Shown here piece after piece: positions 1-10,248 of a stretch of 64,000 nt of DNA (position 1 is the first letter of the stretch; the number at the start of each line of letters is the position of its first letter). Under the pieces are notes generated by a model. That model was given only the letters and a program-made list of their open reading frames with translations. It did not search any database and was not told the origin of the DNA. The position numbers and the translations under genes were made by a program. Source of the DNA: Climacteris rufus (taxonomy: Eukaryota; Chordata; Aves; Passeriformes; Climacteridae); assembly GCA_013398175.1 (NCBI GenBank), contig VZRZ01006468.1:391555-455554 (forward strand). The letters are read 5' to 3'.

Positions 1-1253
1 TTAGTCTTGTAGGAAACCTTGTTTCTAGTCTGTGATTCTTGACTAGGTTCAAGGCTATATTCAGGATGGCAGAGCCCTTAAAAAGACTTTGTTAGGTACT
101 TAAGTCATACTCCTTTCTGATGATTGCAGCTGGGTTTCTAAATTCCTTTCTGAAGTGCCTCTTGGACTGTGCCAAGCCTTGGTGCCTGCCTGCTGGTGTT
201 GTGTGCTCTGCCACCTAGTGGGAATTCCCCACTTCCCCAGGGACATCTCTGTGGAGCAGCAGTGCTGCAGCCATTCCAGCCATAGCCAAAATGCCTGGTG
301 TTCCCTTCGTAATGTCTTGTTAGGAGATGATATATTGTGTATCACTGATGTCCAGGTTATTAAGATACACCATGATGTTGTGATCTGTTAAAGGCAGGGA
401 AGAAGTTGTTTTTCCTCCATTTTCATGAGGAATGATGGTGCAACAGGAACATTCACTCTTAGCAAGAGAGATAGTGGTAGTATGTTATTTAAAAATGAAA
501 GAGGCACCAATCCTTAAGTAGAAATTGTGTGTCCATGTGACAATAATTTAGGAGTAAGGTCTGAGGTAGAATACATACTTTAAGGTGGTTTAATGCAGTT
601 TAAAGGGGTGTTTTTGTAAACAGAGAAGTGCTTATGCCACTGTTACTGTCATCTGTAAGTACCAACTTTTGCTCTTTAAAATCCCAAGGTACCCTTCTTC
701 CACTTTGGTACACTGAAGTTGGATTAATTTCTTGTTTGTTTTCATAGACATTATCAATATATAAAATTATTCTGGAATGATCCATCCAGTGCTTATTTTT
801 CTTAAAGCTGTTCCTCCCCCTAAAACTGACATCTTATTTTTTTGACTCCAGTCTCCTTGTCTTTACTTTCACAAGGGTTGTGCTAGAAGTGAATTACAAG
901 CTTTTTTTCTTTGAAATTGTTCTGTAGTTACCACTTTATCAAGTCTTGTTCGTAGCAAAATGTTATCAGTATAGCATGCCTTTAGAGTAAAGAAACTGTC
1001 TACTCGGCAATACCTAAATCATGCCAGCAGCTCCTTGTTTTACTGTGCTTGATATTGACTATGGATCTCAGTATGGCCCAGGCTAGTTCTTCATATACTG
1101 TTCATTACTTTTTCTTTTCAGATTCTTTCATAGGGTCTTTCTGATAGTATTTGCTTTGTTTATATTTTGGCTTCTCTGAACACAGCAGTTCAAGTCTTTT
1201 TGTATTAAATACTAATTATTATTCCTGTTCCCTACCCTCTTTTTTGTCAATAG
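1..1253 (+). other. MYBL1: MYBL1 intron (upstream of the penultimate exon)
   Basis: AT-rich sequence without an exon I can recognise. It ends in a pyrimidine-rich run and an AG acceptor at 1252-1253 in front of the MYBL1 exon. Short open frames here (for example 155-391) show no family resemblance and are taken as chance. The window begins inside this intron, so all earlier MYBL1 exons, including the Myb DNA-binding repeats, lie to the left. Confidence 0.7.
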
Positions 1254-1433
1254 TCAAAAAATGCATATACCACATCTTTATTAATGACACCATTGTTGGA
1301 AATACAGGACAACAGATGTAACCTGACATCAGAAAAACAGGATACAAATCCAGCAAACAAAGCAAATGCAGTAATTAAGAAGAAACTGAATGCATGTGCT
1401 ACAAAAAATGTCAAAATGGAGAAAGCTCTTCAG
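1254..1433 (+). CDS. MYBL1: MYBL1 (A-Myb) penultimate coding exon
   Basis: A 180-nt exon, phase 0 at both ends, encoding 60 residues of the C-terminal regulatory region of A-Myb, a nuclear DNA-binding transcription factor active in male meiosis and cell-cycle gene expression. The frame opens right after the AG at 1252-1253 and contains TTSLLMTPLLEIQDNRCNL and EKQD, which I recall almost unchanged from mammalian A-Myb (TTSLLMIPLLEI). It ends KALQ, followed by a GT donor at 1434-1435 (CAG|GTCTGG). An ORF caller that needs a Met starts at 1284 and reads through the donor, so its last residues are intronic. B-Myb and c-Myb differ clearly in this segment. The next exon continues in the same phase. 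Confidence 0.93.
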
Positions 1434-3258
1434 GTCTGGATGCAAAGAATTCTGTTAGTTCTGTTAGTGGGTTAACAAAGAATTTTTGAGTTGTTTTGTT
1501 TCTGTCTTGCACTAATGTCTAGAATTGTTGAAAGCAGTGATCCAGTTTTGGTCAGTGTTTCCATGGTCCTTACTACTTGTAAGTTGGTCATTTGTCCACA
1601 AAGTGTTTATTCATTGCTAAGTTCTTTAAATACAACCCTGATGTTTCAGTTTATTTCAGTGAAATGAATTGATGTTTCACTGAGATTTAGATGTGAGGGA
1701 AAAAAAGAAGGGTAGAGGAAACCTATAAAACCAGGGCTGGGTACCCAAGACTAGGAGTTAGAAAACTTGACCTGGTGCAAACTAAAACTCTATAGCACTT
1801 GAGTTCCTCAAATTTATCTGGTGCTTACTTCATAATAAGCCAGTGGGATTCATTAAGCAGAGTTCATCCACAGGTCCTGTTTGGTATTTGTTCTTGTAAC
1901 AGGCCTGTTCTTGTACATCTGTGTATTTTCCATACTGGTAAAACAATGGGACCTAATTTTCCCTCTGTCTGTGTGCTGACCACCAACTTTAAGAAGAGAT
2001 TCTTTGATGTGACTTTGTACAGGTTCCAGTTTGTCCCATAGGAACTTAATGTATAAAGATTTTTGTCTTCTCAGAATATCTACATCTGTGTATGAATGAA
2101 AAAGTAAAATAAACAAAAAAGGACACCTGGGGCCTGATCTTCCACGTCCTACTTAATTGCTTTAACGAGGATGCTTCTAAGTACAGAGGCAACAGTATTA
2201 CTTTCTGTTCTTACAAGAAGGAAGAACAAATTTCATTTAATTGTGATATTAAAATAAAAAAGAAAAAAAGGATTGACTGTTGTGAATTGCAGCAGAGGTG
2301 ATTACATCTATCTGGCCCAGAAGTATGTTCTTTAGAATACTTAAAAGGGGAGCTTAGTCATACTATACTCACAAATATTTTCATTGAACCATCTTTTTCT
2401 TTTTTTTCTTTGCCCAGAGAAATGCCCTCTCAGTTATGTGGCCTCTCTAACCTCAGGTCCCTTCCATGAGTCAAGTTCTGCTAAATTTACAGAGAAACTC
2501 AAACAGCTAATTTTCTTTGAATCTCTGTGGAACTGATCCTTTGGATCAGTTTCTAGCTCCGTGTGGGAGGGAGAGGATCTTGCATTCTTCATCATGATAC
2601 AATCAGCCAGTGTCAGGTCCAATTTGGAGCTGAAACAAAGCAGCTCAAGATTCAGTACATCATGTAAAGGTGTAGGCTTTGCTTCTCAGAAGAAGCAGGA
2701 CTGGTAGCTTAGTTATTCTTCCATTCATCGTTTTTATTCCCAATTCTTTTGCCATTTCTAATATATTCCCAAAAACATCTGACAATTCTTTCACAGCTGC
2801 CACTTGGTTCAGTGAAGTTTTTCACAGTATTTTTTTTCAGCTGCCAAATAATTTTGCCTTCCTTGGTGTCTTCAGACACCTGTCAATAATGTGTTTTTCT
2901 GCCTGTTCAACTTAGCACATTTAAAGAGGAAGGTATTCAAAGAGAAGATGACTTAATTAGCCTCCCTTTTTTGTATTAATTGTTGAATTAGTTAGTCTCT
3001 GTTGAGGAGTGTTTTTCATTTTGTGTGTTAGAACTTGAAGCATAACCCAGATGCACTGCTGGGGAGCTGGATGAAGGGGATGGAGAGGGAGCTTTGTCAC
3101 AGGTTTTAGGTATTGAACTGTAGAACTGGATCCTTCTCAGTGAAATACACTATTGCCAGGCTTTGGTAGTTTATCGTTACTCTGAAGCATATATGAGAAT
3201 TGCTCAAGTATTTTAGTTGGTTAAAAGAACCTTTTTAACAGAATTTTACTTTTTGCAG
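1434..3258 (+). other. MYBL1: MYBL1 last intron
   Basis: The 1.8-kb intron between the last two MYBL1 coding exons, with a GT donor at 1434 and a TTTTTGCAG acceptor ending at 3258. It is AT-rich and contains no further exon I could recognise. The open frames at 1799-2041 and 2434-2622 have no family resemblance. Confidence 0.85.
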
Positions 3259-3387
3259 CCAAATCGTGACTGGGAAGCAGTTGTTTATGGCAAAACAGAA
3301 GACCAGCTTATCATGACTGAACAAGCAAGAAGGTATCTGAGCACATACACAGCTACCAACAGCAATTCAAGGTCGCTGATACTGTGA
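3259..3387 (+). CDS. MYBL1: MYBL1 (A-Myb) terminal coding exon with stop
   Basis: The final coding segment of A-Myb: 42 codons, then TGA at 3385-3387. It opens in phase 0 after TTTTTGCAG (PNRDWEAVVYGK) and contains TEDQLIMTEQARRYLSTYTA and the C-terminus SRSLIL. The mammalian protein has the same EDQLIMTEQARRYLSTYTAT core and ends SRALIL. B-Myb ends with a different, only loosely similar sequence, so the paralogue call is secure. This is the extreme C-terminus, part of the negative regulatory tail conserved in Myb proteins. No frame break is visible. The gene is convergent with VXN, whose stop codon lies 17.7 kb to the right. Confidence 0.95.
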   Translation, partial: PNRDWEAVVYGKTEDQLIMTEQARRYLSTYTATNSNSRSLIL

Positions 3388-5895
3388 TGGTCACTGCGAC
3401 TGACAACCATCTCTTTCCATTGAAACTGAAACAATGTGGAAGGCGATTGCCATGTGATATTTGTGAATTAAGTCTTTACTTTGAGACAGTCTGCCAAGGG
3501 AAACCTTAAAGCTGCCTTAAAGCTTCCTTTCTTCTTTTGACTGACAAAGAACAGACACAAAGCTCTTGCATTCTTTACGAAGGGATACTGCAAACAGTTC
3601 TGCAATGAATGTTTTAAATATTAAAAGGGTAACACCCTGAAATACAAAGAAGGGTAAAATACATTGCAGTACTGACATCATACAGTTTTTAGGTCTATTT
3701 TTCATATTTATTCTTTTGACTTGCATCGCTTTTTTATCTGTTAGAGCATTTTCAATATAGAGTAGGTTTGTAGGTTGTTACTGGTTTCCAAATGAGCAAC
3801 ATACATGACTGAATGTGCTTTTGCTTATGTAGCATTTTTCTAGTATATAAAGAAACACAATGGAAAGGAGTACAAAGGAAGGATAGAAAGTTGCACTACT
3901 AATTTTTTTGGTATGCTGCAAAACAATGAAATTAACTACAGTGTTAAATATATTTATTTGCAAATGGTACTAGAAGTAGGCAGAGGGGGGTGAATTAAGT
4001 TTAGTGTAAAGCATCAGTATTTCCTTCATAAATCTCAAAATGAGATGATTGTTGAATGTATTGTACAGTATGTAGGAACGAGGAAAATTTTGTAAATTGG
4101 AAAGGATTCTGTTTTTATAATTTATTTCCATTTCAAAGCTTAAATGTAGATATTTATATGTATGCAGGTTGTCTAGAGGCCAATGTTGTTTCCTGTTAAA
4201 ACAGCTAAGATGAGAAAAGGACAAGTTTAAAATGTATGAAATAGCAGAAGACTTACAGTGGTGGAGTGTAAAAATCTATACTGTATGTTACATCTACATA
4301 AAGATTGCACTATAGCCCTAAAATCATGTTGGTCTACAACATAATTGCAAGGTATTCCTGTATTATACAGCAGCTGTTCCTGTACCTTGTTTAAATATAT
4401 TTAGAAAGAAATGGTGGGGTCTTATATGAGACCCAGGAGTACTTTGTCCTGCATAGGAACTAAAAACTAATGCATTTTCAATATATATATTTTATTCTTT
4501 TTTTTTTTTATTTTTAAGAAACTTGGCACCTTGGATCTCAAAACAATTATATCTGCACTTAACTTTGACCGTTATATACTGACTAAATGTTTGAAGAGCA
4601 AAGAGAACATTCTTTTATTTATGAAAAATCTTTGTCCTTATTTAAAGGTATACAGGTCACAACACTTGCTTTAGTTGCCTATTTTAGGTATTTGCACTTA
4701 TTTTATGTCTTTATTTTTGGTTTTGAAGGAATGTTTTGGTTTGCTTTTGTTGTAGAGATTTTTATGTAGTTAATTTCGAGCAAGTTATAATGGTGTGCTC
4801 TCAACAGATACTGACAGGTAAATAGAATTGTACACTGTAGTTTTAGTTATTTATAATTCAGACACTCTTCCTCTCCACTCCCGGGTGTGCTGCTACAGAT
4901 GGTGGCAGAATCGGCTTGCTGCTATGAGAGATGGAAAGAGCGAGCATCATATGCACTGTATGTAAAATTACATGATGTCAGGTTCTCTAGTTAACTTTAT
5001 GAGATCAACCAGTACTATGCAGGGTGTGGAAAGTGTTCCTAACACTTCAATATCAAAGATAGTAGAGAAGAATTAATTAATGGACAATTTTGACACGTGA
5101 TGAGTGGCACAAGGAAGGTAATGGGTTCTTCAACATTTTTTAAGCATCTCAAAGCTTATACAATCCTTGTTTTTAGGAGCTTTTTGATACTGGCTCTGAT
5201 AGGAGTAGACACAAACATTTTTAGCAGTTTTTAATTTGCATCAAAATTTTAAGGGGGGCGGGAATCCTACATAAGCAGGGATCAGAAAATGCCCATCATG
5301 CCAGGATTACTCCTGACCTATGAAAATTTAAAGTAGTCAATTGGAATTCTTGGCAGTACTAGCTTTAGGTGTGCATTAACAGAATTTAACAGCAACATGT
5401 AATGCTGGAGACAGCATTTAAATCACAAAAAATGAAATCAGACATTAAGAAAGAATGAGTATCTAAAATCTGGATAGTATATTTCAGTAGAAGTGGCATC
5501 ACCAAAACTACCTGTACCAAGTTTAAACATAGATTTATGGTAAGCAGTGATACTTTGTGTTGGTATTGGTTGGTTCGTTTAGTTAACTCCTACTTTGTTG
5601 CTTTAGCAGGAAGGTTTTAATCTTTCATATGTCAGGCATCTTATTACTTTTTGAATGTTGTGTGCATTTGCATTTCTTTCAGTTTATAGGTCAATTATAC
5701 ATGCAGCAGCCAAACTTGCATGAAACCTAAATACATATTACACCATATTTTTGTTCTAAGGTTTGACATAATGTGCAACAAATGCCTTGTTTATCTTAGT
5801 TTTTGTTGTACTACAAACTTTTCTTTTATGTAAGAAAATCTCACAATACAGACCACGTTAATGTCAGAAATAAAGCATCTATGTACCAGGTTACT
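3388..5895 (+). other. MYBL1: MYBL1 3' UTR (probable extent)
   Basis: An AT-rich, gene-free stretch directly after the MYBL1 stop, with many TATTTA or ATTTA-like AU-rich motifs (for example near 3950, 4150 and 4840) typical of unstable mRNAs. A weak ATTAAA lies at 3620-3625. The first clear AATAAA on this strand is at 5869-5874. A roughly 2.5-kb 3' UTR is in keeping with my recollection of mammalian MYBL1, but the end is inferred, not shown. The reverse-strand open frames in this stretch are not genes. Confidence 0.6.
5869..5874 (+). terminator. MYBL1: Probable MYBL1 polyadenylation signal AATAAA
   Basis: A canonical AATAAA followed within 30 nt by a GT/T-rich stretch (TGTAAGTGTCTTTTATTTG), as expected for the cleavage-factor downstream element. 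It is the first such hexamer after the MYBL1 stop. A second AATAAA at about 6903 could be an alternative site. Confidence 0.55.
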
Positions 5896-8400
5896 GTAAG
5901 TGTCTTTTATTTGAAAACTGAAACTCAGTGCTTGTTAAAGCAACGTGTATGTATGTGTGCCTGTGGAACTGCCAGAGACTGGGCAGGGACAGCAGACATG
6001 GGAACCAGTGGGTTGCAAAGCAGGATGGAGTTCCTTGGCAGTACCTGCTTCAATGCAACCTATGTGTAAGCCTAGCACTTGGATCTGGTTATCAGTTTAT
6101 ATTTGTCTCTCAAAGCTGTACCACCAATATTTTTGTATAGAAGACAATTTGAGGACTGAATGCTGACAATGTAAAGCTTTTGTTACATTCCTTTCATTTG
6201 TAGGGTAGAAGTATTTTAATATGCCTGAGTCTTGGGAGGTAAATGGAAGTGTAAGCTGCGCAGTGTGATTTTATTTTTTTCCCTCCTAAGTAGTTCTCAC
6301 AAACATGTAATCTGAGTTAGTGTTAGACTTAAACTGTCTTACTGTCATAGAAACATGGGCATTCAATATAAAATTTCTATTTCCCAGTTTTGTGACAATA
6401 TAAGTGATGATTAAGGTAATTTGTTGAAGGAAAAGGACACGAGCCAATTATTCTGAAATAGGTCCTGGTAATTTGTATCATCTAGCTTTAAGCTGTGTAA
6501 GCAAACTCTGTTACAGGAGCTTTGCTGGGGATTTGGCTGTCGTAGCCAGAGCAGTGTATGAATAACCTGCAGACCTGCTCATGTTTGCATGTGGAAAGTT
6601 TTCCATTGCTTGGGACCAGTGAGGTGGACTGACTGTAGAGCATTTGTTGTTGTCGTGGATGGCTGCTGATGTCTGAAATGAAGACAAAGTATGGGTAAAG
6701 GGAAACAAAGTCTAATGATGCAGCTGGTTATTTTTTCTGTGTTGACTTTTCTCAGTGAAACAAAGTAGAGCAGATGGGCAGCCAGTAAAGCAAGTTTGGA
6801 AGGAACTACAATCCTAAGTTTCATTATATGAAAACTTGGGAAGCTTTACTATCGGGCCTGGCTTTTACTTGGAAGAAACGGTTTTTAAGGAATCGATTGG
6901 TGAGAATAAACCTGGTTCCTATGCTGTTACTCAGATTTTACATGAGAATAAGTTTACTGGATTTGCACTAAACTAAAGCTGATGCAATGCTGTGAATGAA
7001 TCAAACTTTGTGAAGTAAGCGTTTTAATGCTGAATATTAATGGATCAAGGTTGCACCATACCTGTGACCAAGGTCATACATAATGCAAACAAAAATTTTA
7101 AAACTGAAATTGATTTCTTGCATTTGATTTTGTGACAAAGAAAGTTTCTTTACCTAGGCAGAAAATACACTGATGTCTTCTAATGCTAGACCTCTTAATT
7201 TTTTTTCTTAACTTTCCTTGATGTTGGATAAGCTGAAGCTTTACAGGCTTAAATGCTTACTTTCATGAGGAAGCTGTGGATTACTGTTTCTGTGCCAGCT
7301 GAGCCAAAAGATTGGTCCCTCTTGAAGCTGCAGCATACTGGTCTGTGTGGCTTCCCCTGGAGACAGCCAGCTTATCCCTTGAGTGGGTTGGATTCTTGCC
7401 CTGCAGCTGAAGGGAACAATGGGATCCTTGTAGTTCTGCTAGCATGATGTGTTGGAAGAACAGGTAAGCTTTGGACATTTATACACAATCTTACATTTTT
7501 GTATGAGTTAAAAATCCAAATGCTCATACCCACTATATCACCTTAATGAAGAAACCTCAGTAGTGCAGCTTCTGTTAGCATCTAGGGTAAGAGATGTGCA
7601 ATATGGCATTCTTCATTTTTAGTTTGTCTTGGTGGTGTGGGTTTTTTTTAATTTCATTTTCTCTTCTGTTTCATTGCTGTGTGTGTTTTTTGTGAGGTAC
7701 AGAACTGAAAGGAGCCCTCTGACAGTGCCCACTGTTGGGCTGCATCACCCCAGTGATGAAGCTATTGCAGTGGGACTTCTGTCTACCTGCTGCTACATCT
7801 TACAGAAATTTTGGGTCCTAATTTGGGTTTATTTTTAGAGTGCTATGGATTATTTACCTGACCTCTGATTTCCTGTGTCATCACACCCTGTGGTTACAGA
7901 GAGAATGGATGCTGATAGCCTTAGTGTGAGCAAGATGGGAATGGGCTGTGTATTGGCTGGCAGTGATGGACAGGTGTGACTGCCCTGTGTCAGCCTGAGG
8001 GGAAAGGGTGCTTTCCTCTGTGGGGAGGGAGAACTCTGCTTACTCAGCATTTGCCTTGGCCACCATTGGCCACCATAGTTACTCCTTGTAAAAGTGGTGT
8101 TTGGTGGCTGCACAACCAACAGGGCTTCAGAGCACCCCGCAGAGTGTGTTGAGCACTCTGCTTTGAAATGGTCTGTCCCATAGGTTAAGGAATATTTGCT
8201 CAGCTTTCTGAGAGTGTCAAGTTTTTTCACCAGTAGGCACTAAATAAAAAATAATGAAAAAATTATCGATAGAACGTACCTGCGACCCAGACAAAGAAAA
8301 CTAAGAGGAAAGTGCTTATTGAAAGGCTGCTCATAAGCAGTGATACAGAGTATCTCAGAAGCCTTTGTAGGAACTGTCTGAACAACAGGAGCTGTGCGCA
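5896..8400. other. Intergenic, no gene seen
   Basis: AT-rich sequence between the MYBL1 3' end and the CpG-rich block. Both strands show only short open frames without recognisable motifs, and I found no splice-framed exon, RNA gene or clear transposon. The reverse-strand frame at 7850-8230 is of ordinary composition and unmatched. Confidence 0.5.
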
Positions 8401-8439
8401 TACACGTGAGATAGAAAGAGTTGGGAAAGCAGTCAGCTT

Positions 8440-8700
8440 TGTCAGTGAGCGCGGCTGAGGATGTGTTTCCACGTAGGCTGGGGATGGGTTGGCTGAGCTG
8501 GCGGGCGGGCGGACAGCGCCCTTGCTGGGCTGCCTCTGCCGCGGCCGCACCGCGCTGCCCCGGGGGCCTCGCCGCAGCGCCGCGCCCGGGGAAGCGCTCC
8601 AGCCGCGCTCCGCGGGGCCCGATAGCCGGAGCAATCAGCCGCCGGCGATTTACAAATGAATGCCGCGTTCTCCGCAGCCATACGGAAACGGGGGATCAGC
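8440..8700. promoter_or_regulatory. Orphan CpG-island-like block
   Basis: A short, sharply GC-rich stretch dense in CpG (runs such as GCGGGCGGGCGG and CCGCGGCCGCACCGCG) inside AT-rich surroundings. Avian CpG islands of this type are usually promoters, but it lies between the 3' ends of two convergent genes, and no known gene starts here. On the - strand a 123-codon open frame (8634 to 8263) begins within it, ends in a hydrophobic stretch, and crosses a donor-like GTACGT at 8279-8274. That would suit a first exon of an unannotated transcript, or it may be chance in GC-rich DNA. It could equally be an enhancer. Confidence 0.5.
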
Positions 8701-8881
8701 GGTGTCTGCAGGGCCCGTGTCACCAGAAGTAGGCCAGTTTGTGCGTCGTCCTGCGCTGGCAAACGGCCAGGCTTTGTGTGCTCCAGACACCAGATGGGAA
8801 GCAATTATGAGTGTGACAAGCGGGTCATCTGGCAGACACTCTGTGGACCTGCTGCTGCATAATTTTTGGCGGGAAGAGAGA

Positions 8882-9111
8882 GCTTTTTCTTTTCTTCCCC
8901 CTGCCCCCCCCCTTTTTCTTTTTTTTTCTTTTTTCTCTTNNNNNNNNNNNNNNNNNNNNNNNNNNNNNNNNNNNNNNNNNNNNNNNNNNNNNNNNNNNNN
9001 NNNNNNNNNNNNNNNNNNNNNNNNNNNNNNNNNNNNNNNNNNNNNNNNNNNNNNNNNNNNNNNNNNNNNNNNNNNNNNNNNNNNNNNNNNNNNNNNNCTT
9101 TTTTTTTTTTT

Positions 9112-9144
<33 letters not shown>
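8882..9144 (+). repeat. Polypyrimidine (T/C) low-complexity tract around the gap
   Basis: Almost pure T and C on the + strand on both sides of the run of Ns: C-rich with T on the left, (T)n with rare C on the right. Protein-like translations through it (long Phe or Lys runs) are artefacts. Tracts like this often stop short-read or polymerase-based sequencing, which explains the gap. Confidence 0.85.
8940..9097. other. Assembly gap (158 Ns)
   Basis: An unbroken run of N, so the sequence here is unknown. The 158-base length may be an estimate. Confidence 0.99.
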
Positions 9145-10112
9145 GATTGCCATTGTTAATACAGCATCTCCTTTAGCAAACTTGCAGTGACTGGGTATGA
9201 AGCATCCTGTGTTTGATGCTCCTTTTGTGCCCTGTGGTGAGCAAGAGTGCAAGCATTTTCCCCTGGGCCAACAGTAAGCGCTGGTTACGCTTGTGTTTGT
9301 ACGTCCAGTTTGCAAATACGGGCCCGCAGTGCTGGCACGGGCCTTTCAGCCACTCGGCCAACCGAGCTGGGGCAGGGGACTTCCAGCGCAGAACAGGAGA
9401 ACGAGCGAGCCTGGAAGCTCCTGCAGCACAGACCTGCTTGTCCAACAGTGAGGAAGAAACTTCTCATCTCCCTGTAGGCCAGGTGGAGGGGGTGGACCTT
9501 TTGGCAGCTGGGGCCAACACGGGACCTCATCAGTTTGTCCTTTGACCGTAGTCAGTGGCCTGTGAAAGGGGAGTTTTGCGAACACGGACAAATCAGCTTA
9601 GCTGGCTCCAGCTGAGTGTGACAATGCAGCCCCTCGGCTAAGAGCCTGGTGCTAATTGCATTGGGCAAATGTGCAAAACATATTACATCTTCCATTGCCT
9701 TTGTCTGGCTGGCTGGGGAAAAATGGCAAACATGGCCTGGGTCACCCGAGGTCGCCCTTTCAGGGCGCAGTGGAGGCAGCAAAAGTCCGAGCAGGCGCAG
9801 GGGCTCCGTCGGTCCTGGCCCCAGAGAGAAGAGCCAGGGCGGGCTGGCAGCAGATGCCTCTCTCCCTGCAGAGCTTCTGAGGAGCTTGGGGACAACGGGT
9901 GGCATCTGACCCCCCCCCTCGGCAATGGGTCAGGAACAAACAAGGGTATAAACACATGGCAGGGGGAATTTCTCTGCACCTGAGATGCTCCCAGCTCATG
10001 CATATAATGAATGGCCCTCAACCATGTGTCTGTAAATAGCTGCAGAATTTGAATCCTCTGGATATCCTGTTCATTAGAGTTTTTCGGTCCGGAGCCTCAG
10101 CTCAGCTGATGA
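9145..10112. other. GC-richer intergenic stretch, no gene assigned
   Basis: Moderately GC-rich DNA after the gap with several overlapping open frames on both strands (9213-9545, 9552-9905, 9649-9909). None has a family motif, and the overlap in all frames is what GC-rich DNA gives by chance. It may be part of the same regulatory domain as the CpG block. Confidence 0.4.
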
Positions 10113-10170
10113 CAGGCACTGGCAGTGGTTTTACAGATGGTCAGACACTGGCAGCAATTTTACAGATGGT
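10113..10170 (+). repeat. Tandem duplication, two 29-bp units
   Basis: Two adjacent 29-bp copies (10113-10141 and 10142-10170), each with CACTGGCAG and TTTTACAGATGGT. They match at 25 of 29 positions, and all four differences are transitions. The copies sit immediately before a CR1 3' end and may be a duplicated piece of that element. Confidence 0.75.
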
Positions 10171-10248
10171 CCTGTGCAGGGCTGCAAGTTGGACTCAATG
10201 ATCCTTATGGGTCCCTTCCAACTCAGAATATTCTGTGATTCTATGATG
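10171..10248 (+). mobile_element. CR1 non-LTR retrotransposon, 3' end
   Basis: A match to the remembered CR1 3' terminus: GTTGGACTCAATGATCC, GGGTCCCTTCCAACTCAG, then ATTCTGTGATTCTATGATG, the short ATTCTRTG repeat that ends avian CR1 copies. A 5'-truncated copy in the + orientation with a few point changes. It may begin further left if the 29-bp tandem units belong to it. Confidence 0.88.

Noticed and set aside
8650..9315. Long open frames (up to 221 codons) running through the N gap with Lys or Phe runs
   Set aside because: They exist only because N codons and homopolymer tracts contain no stops.
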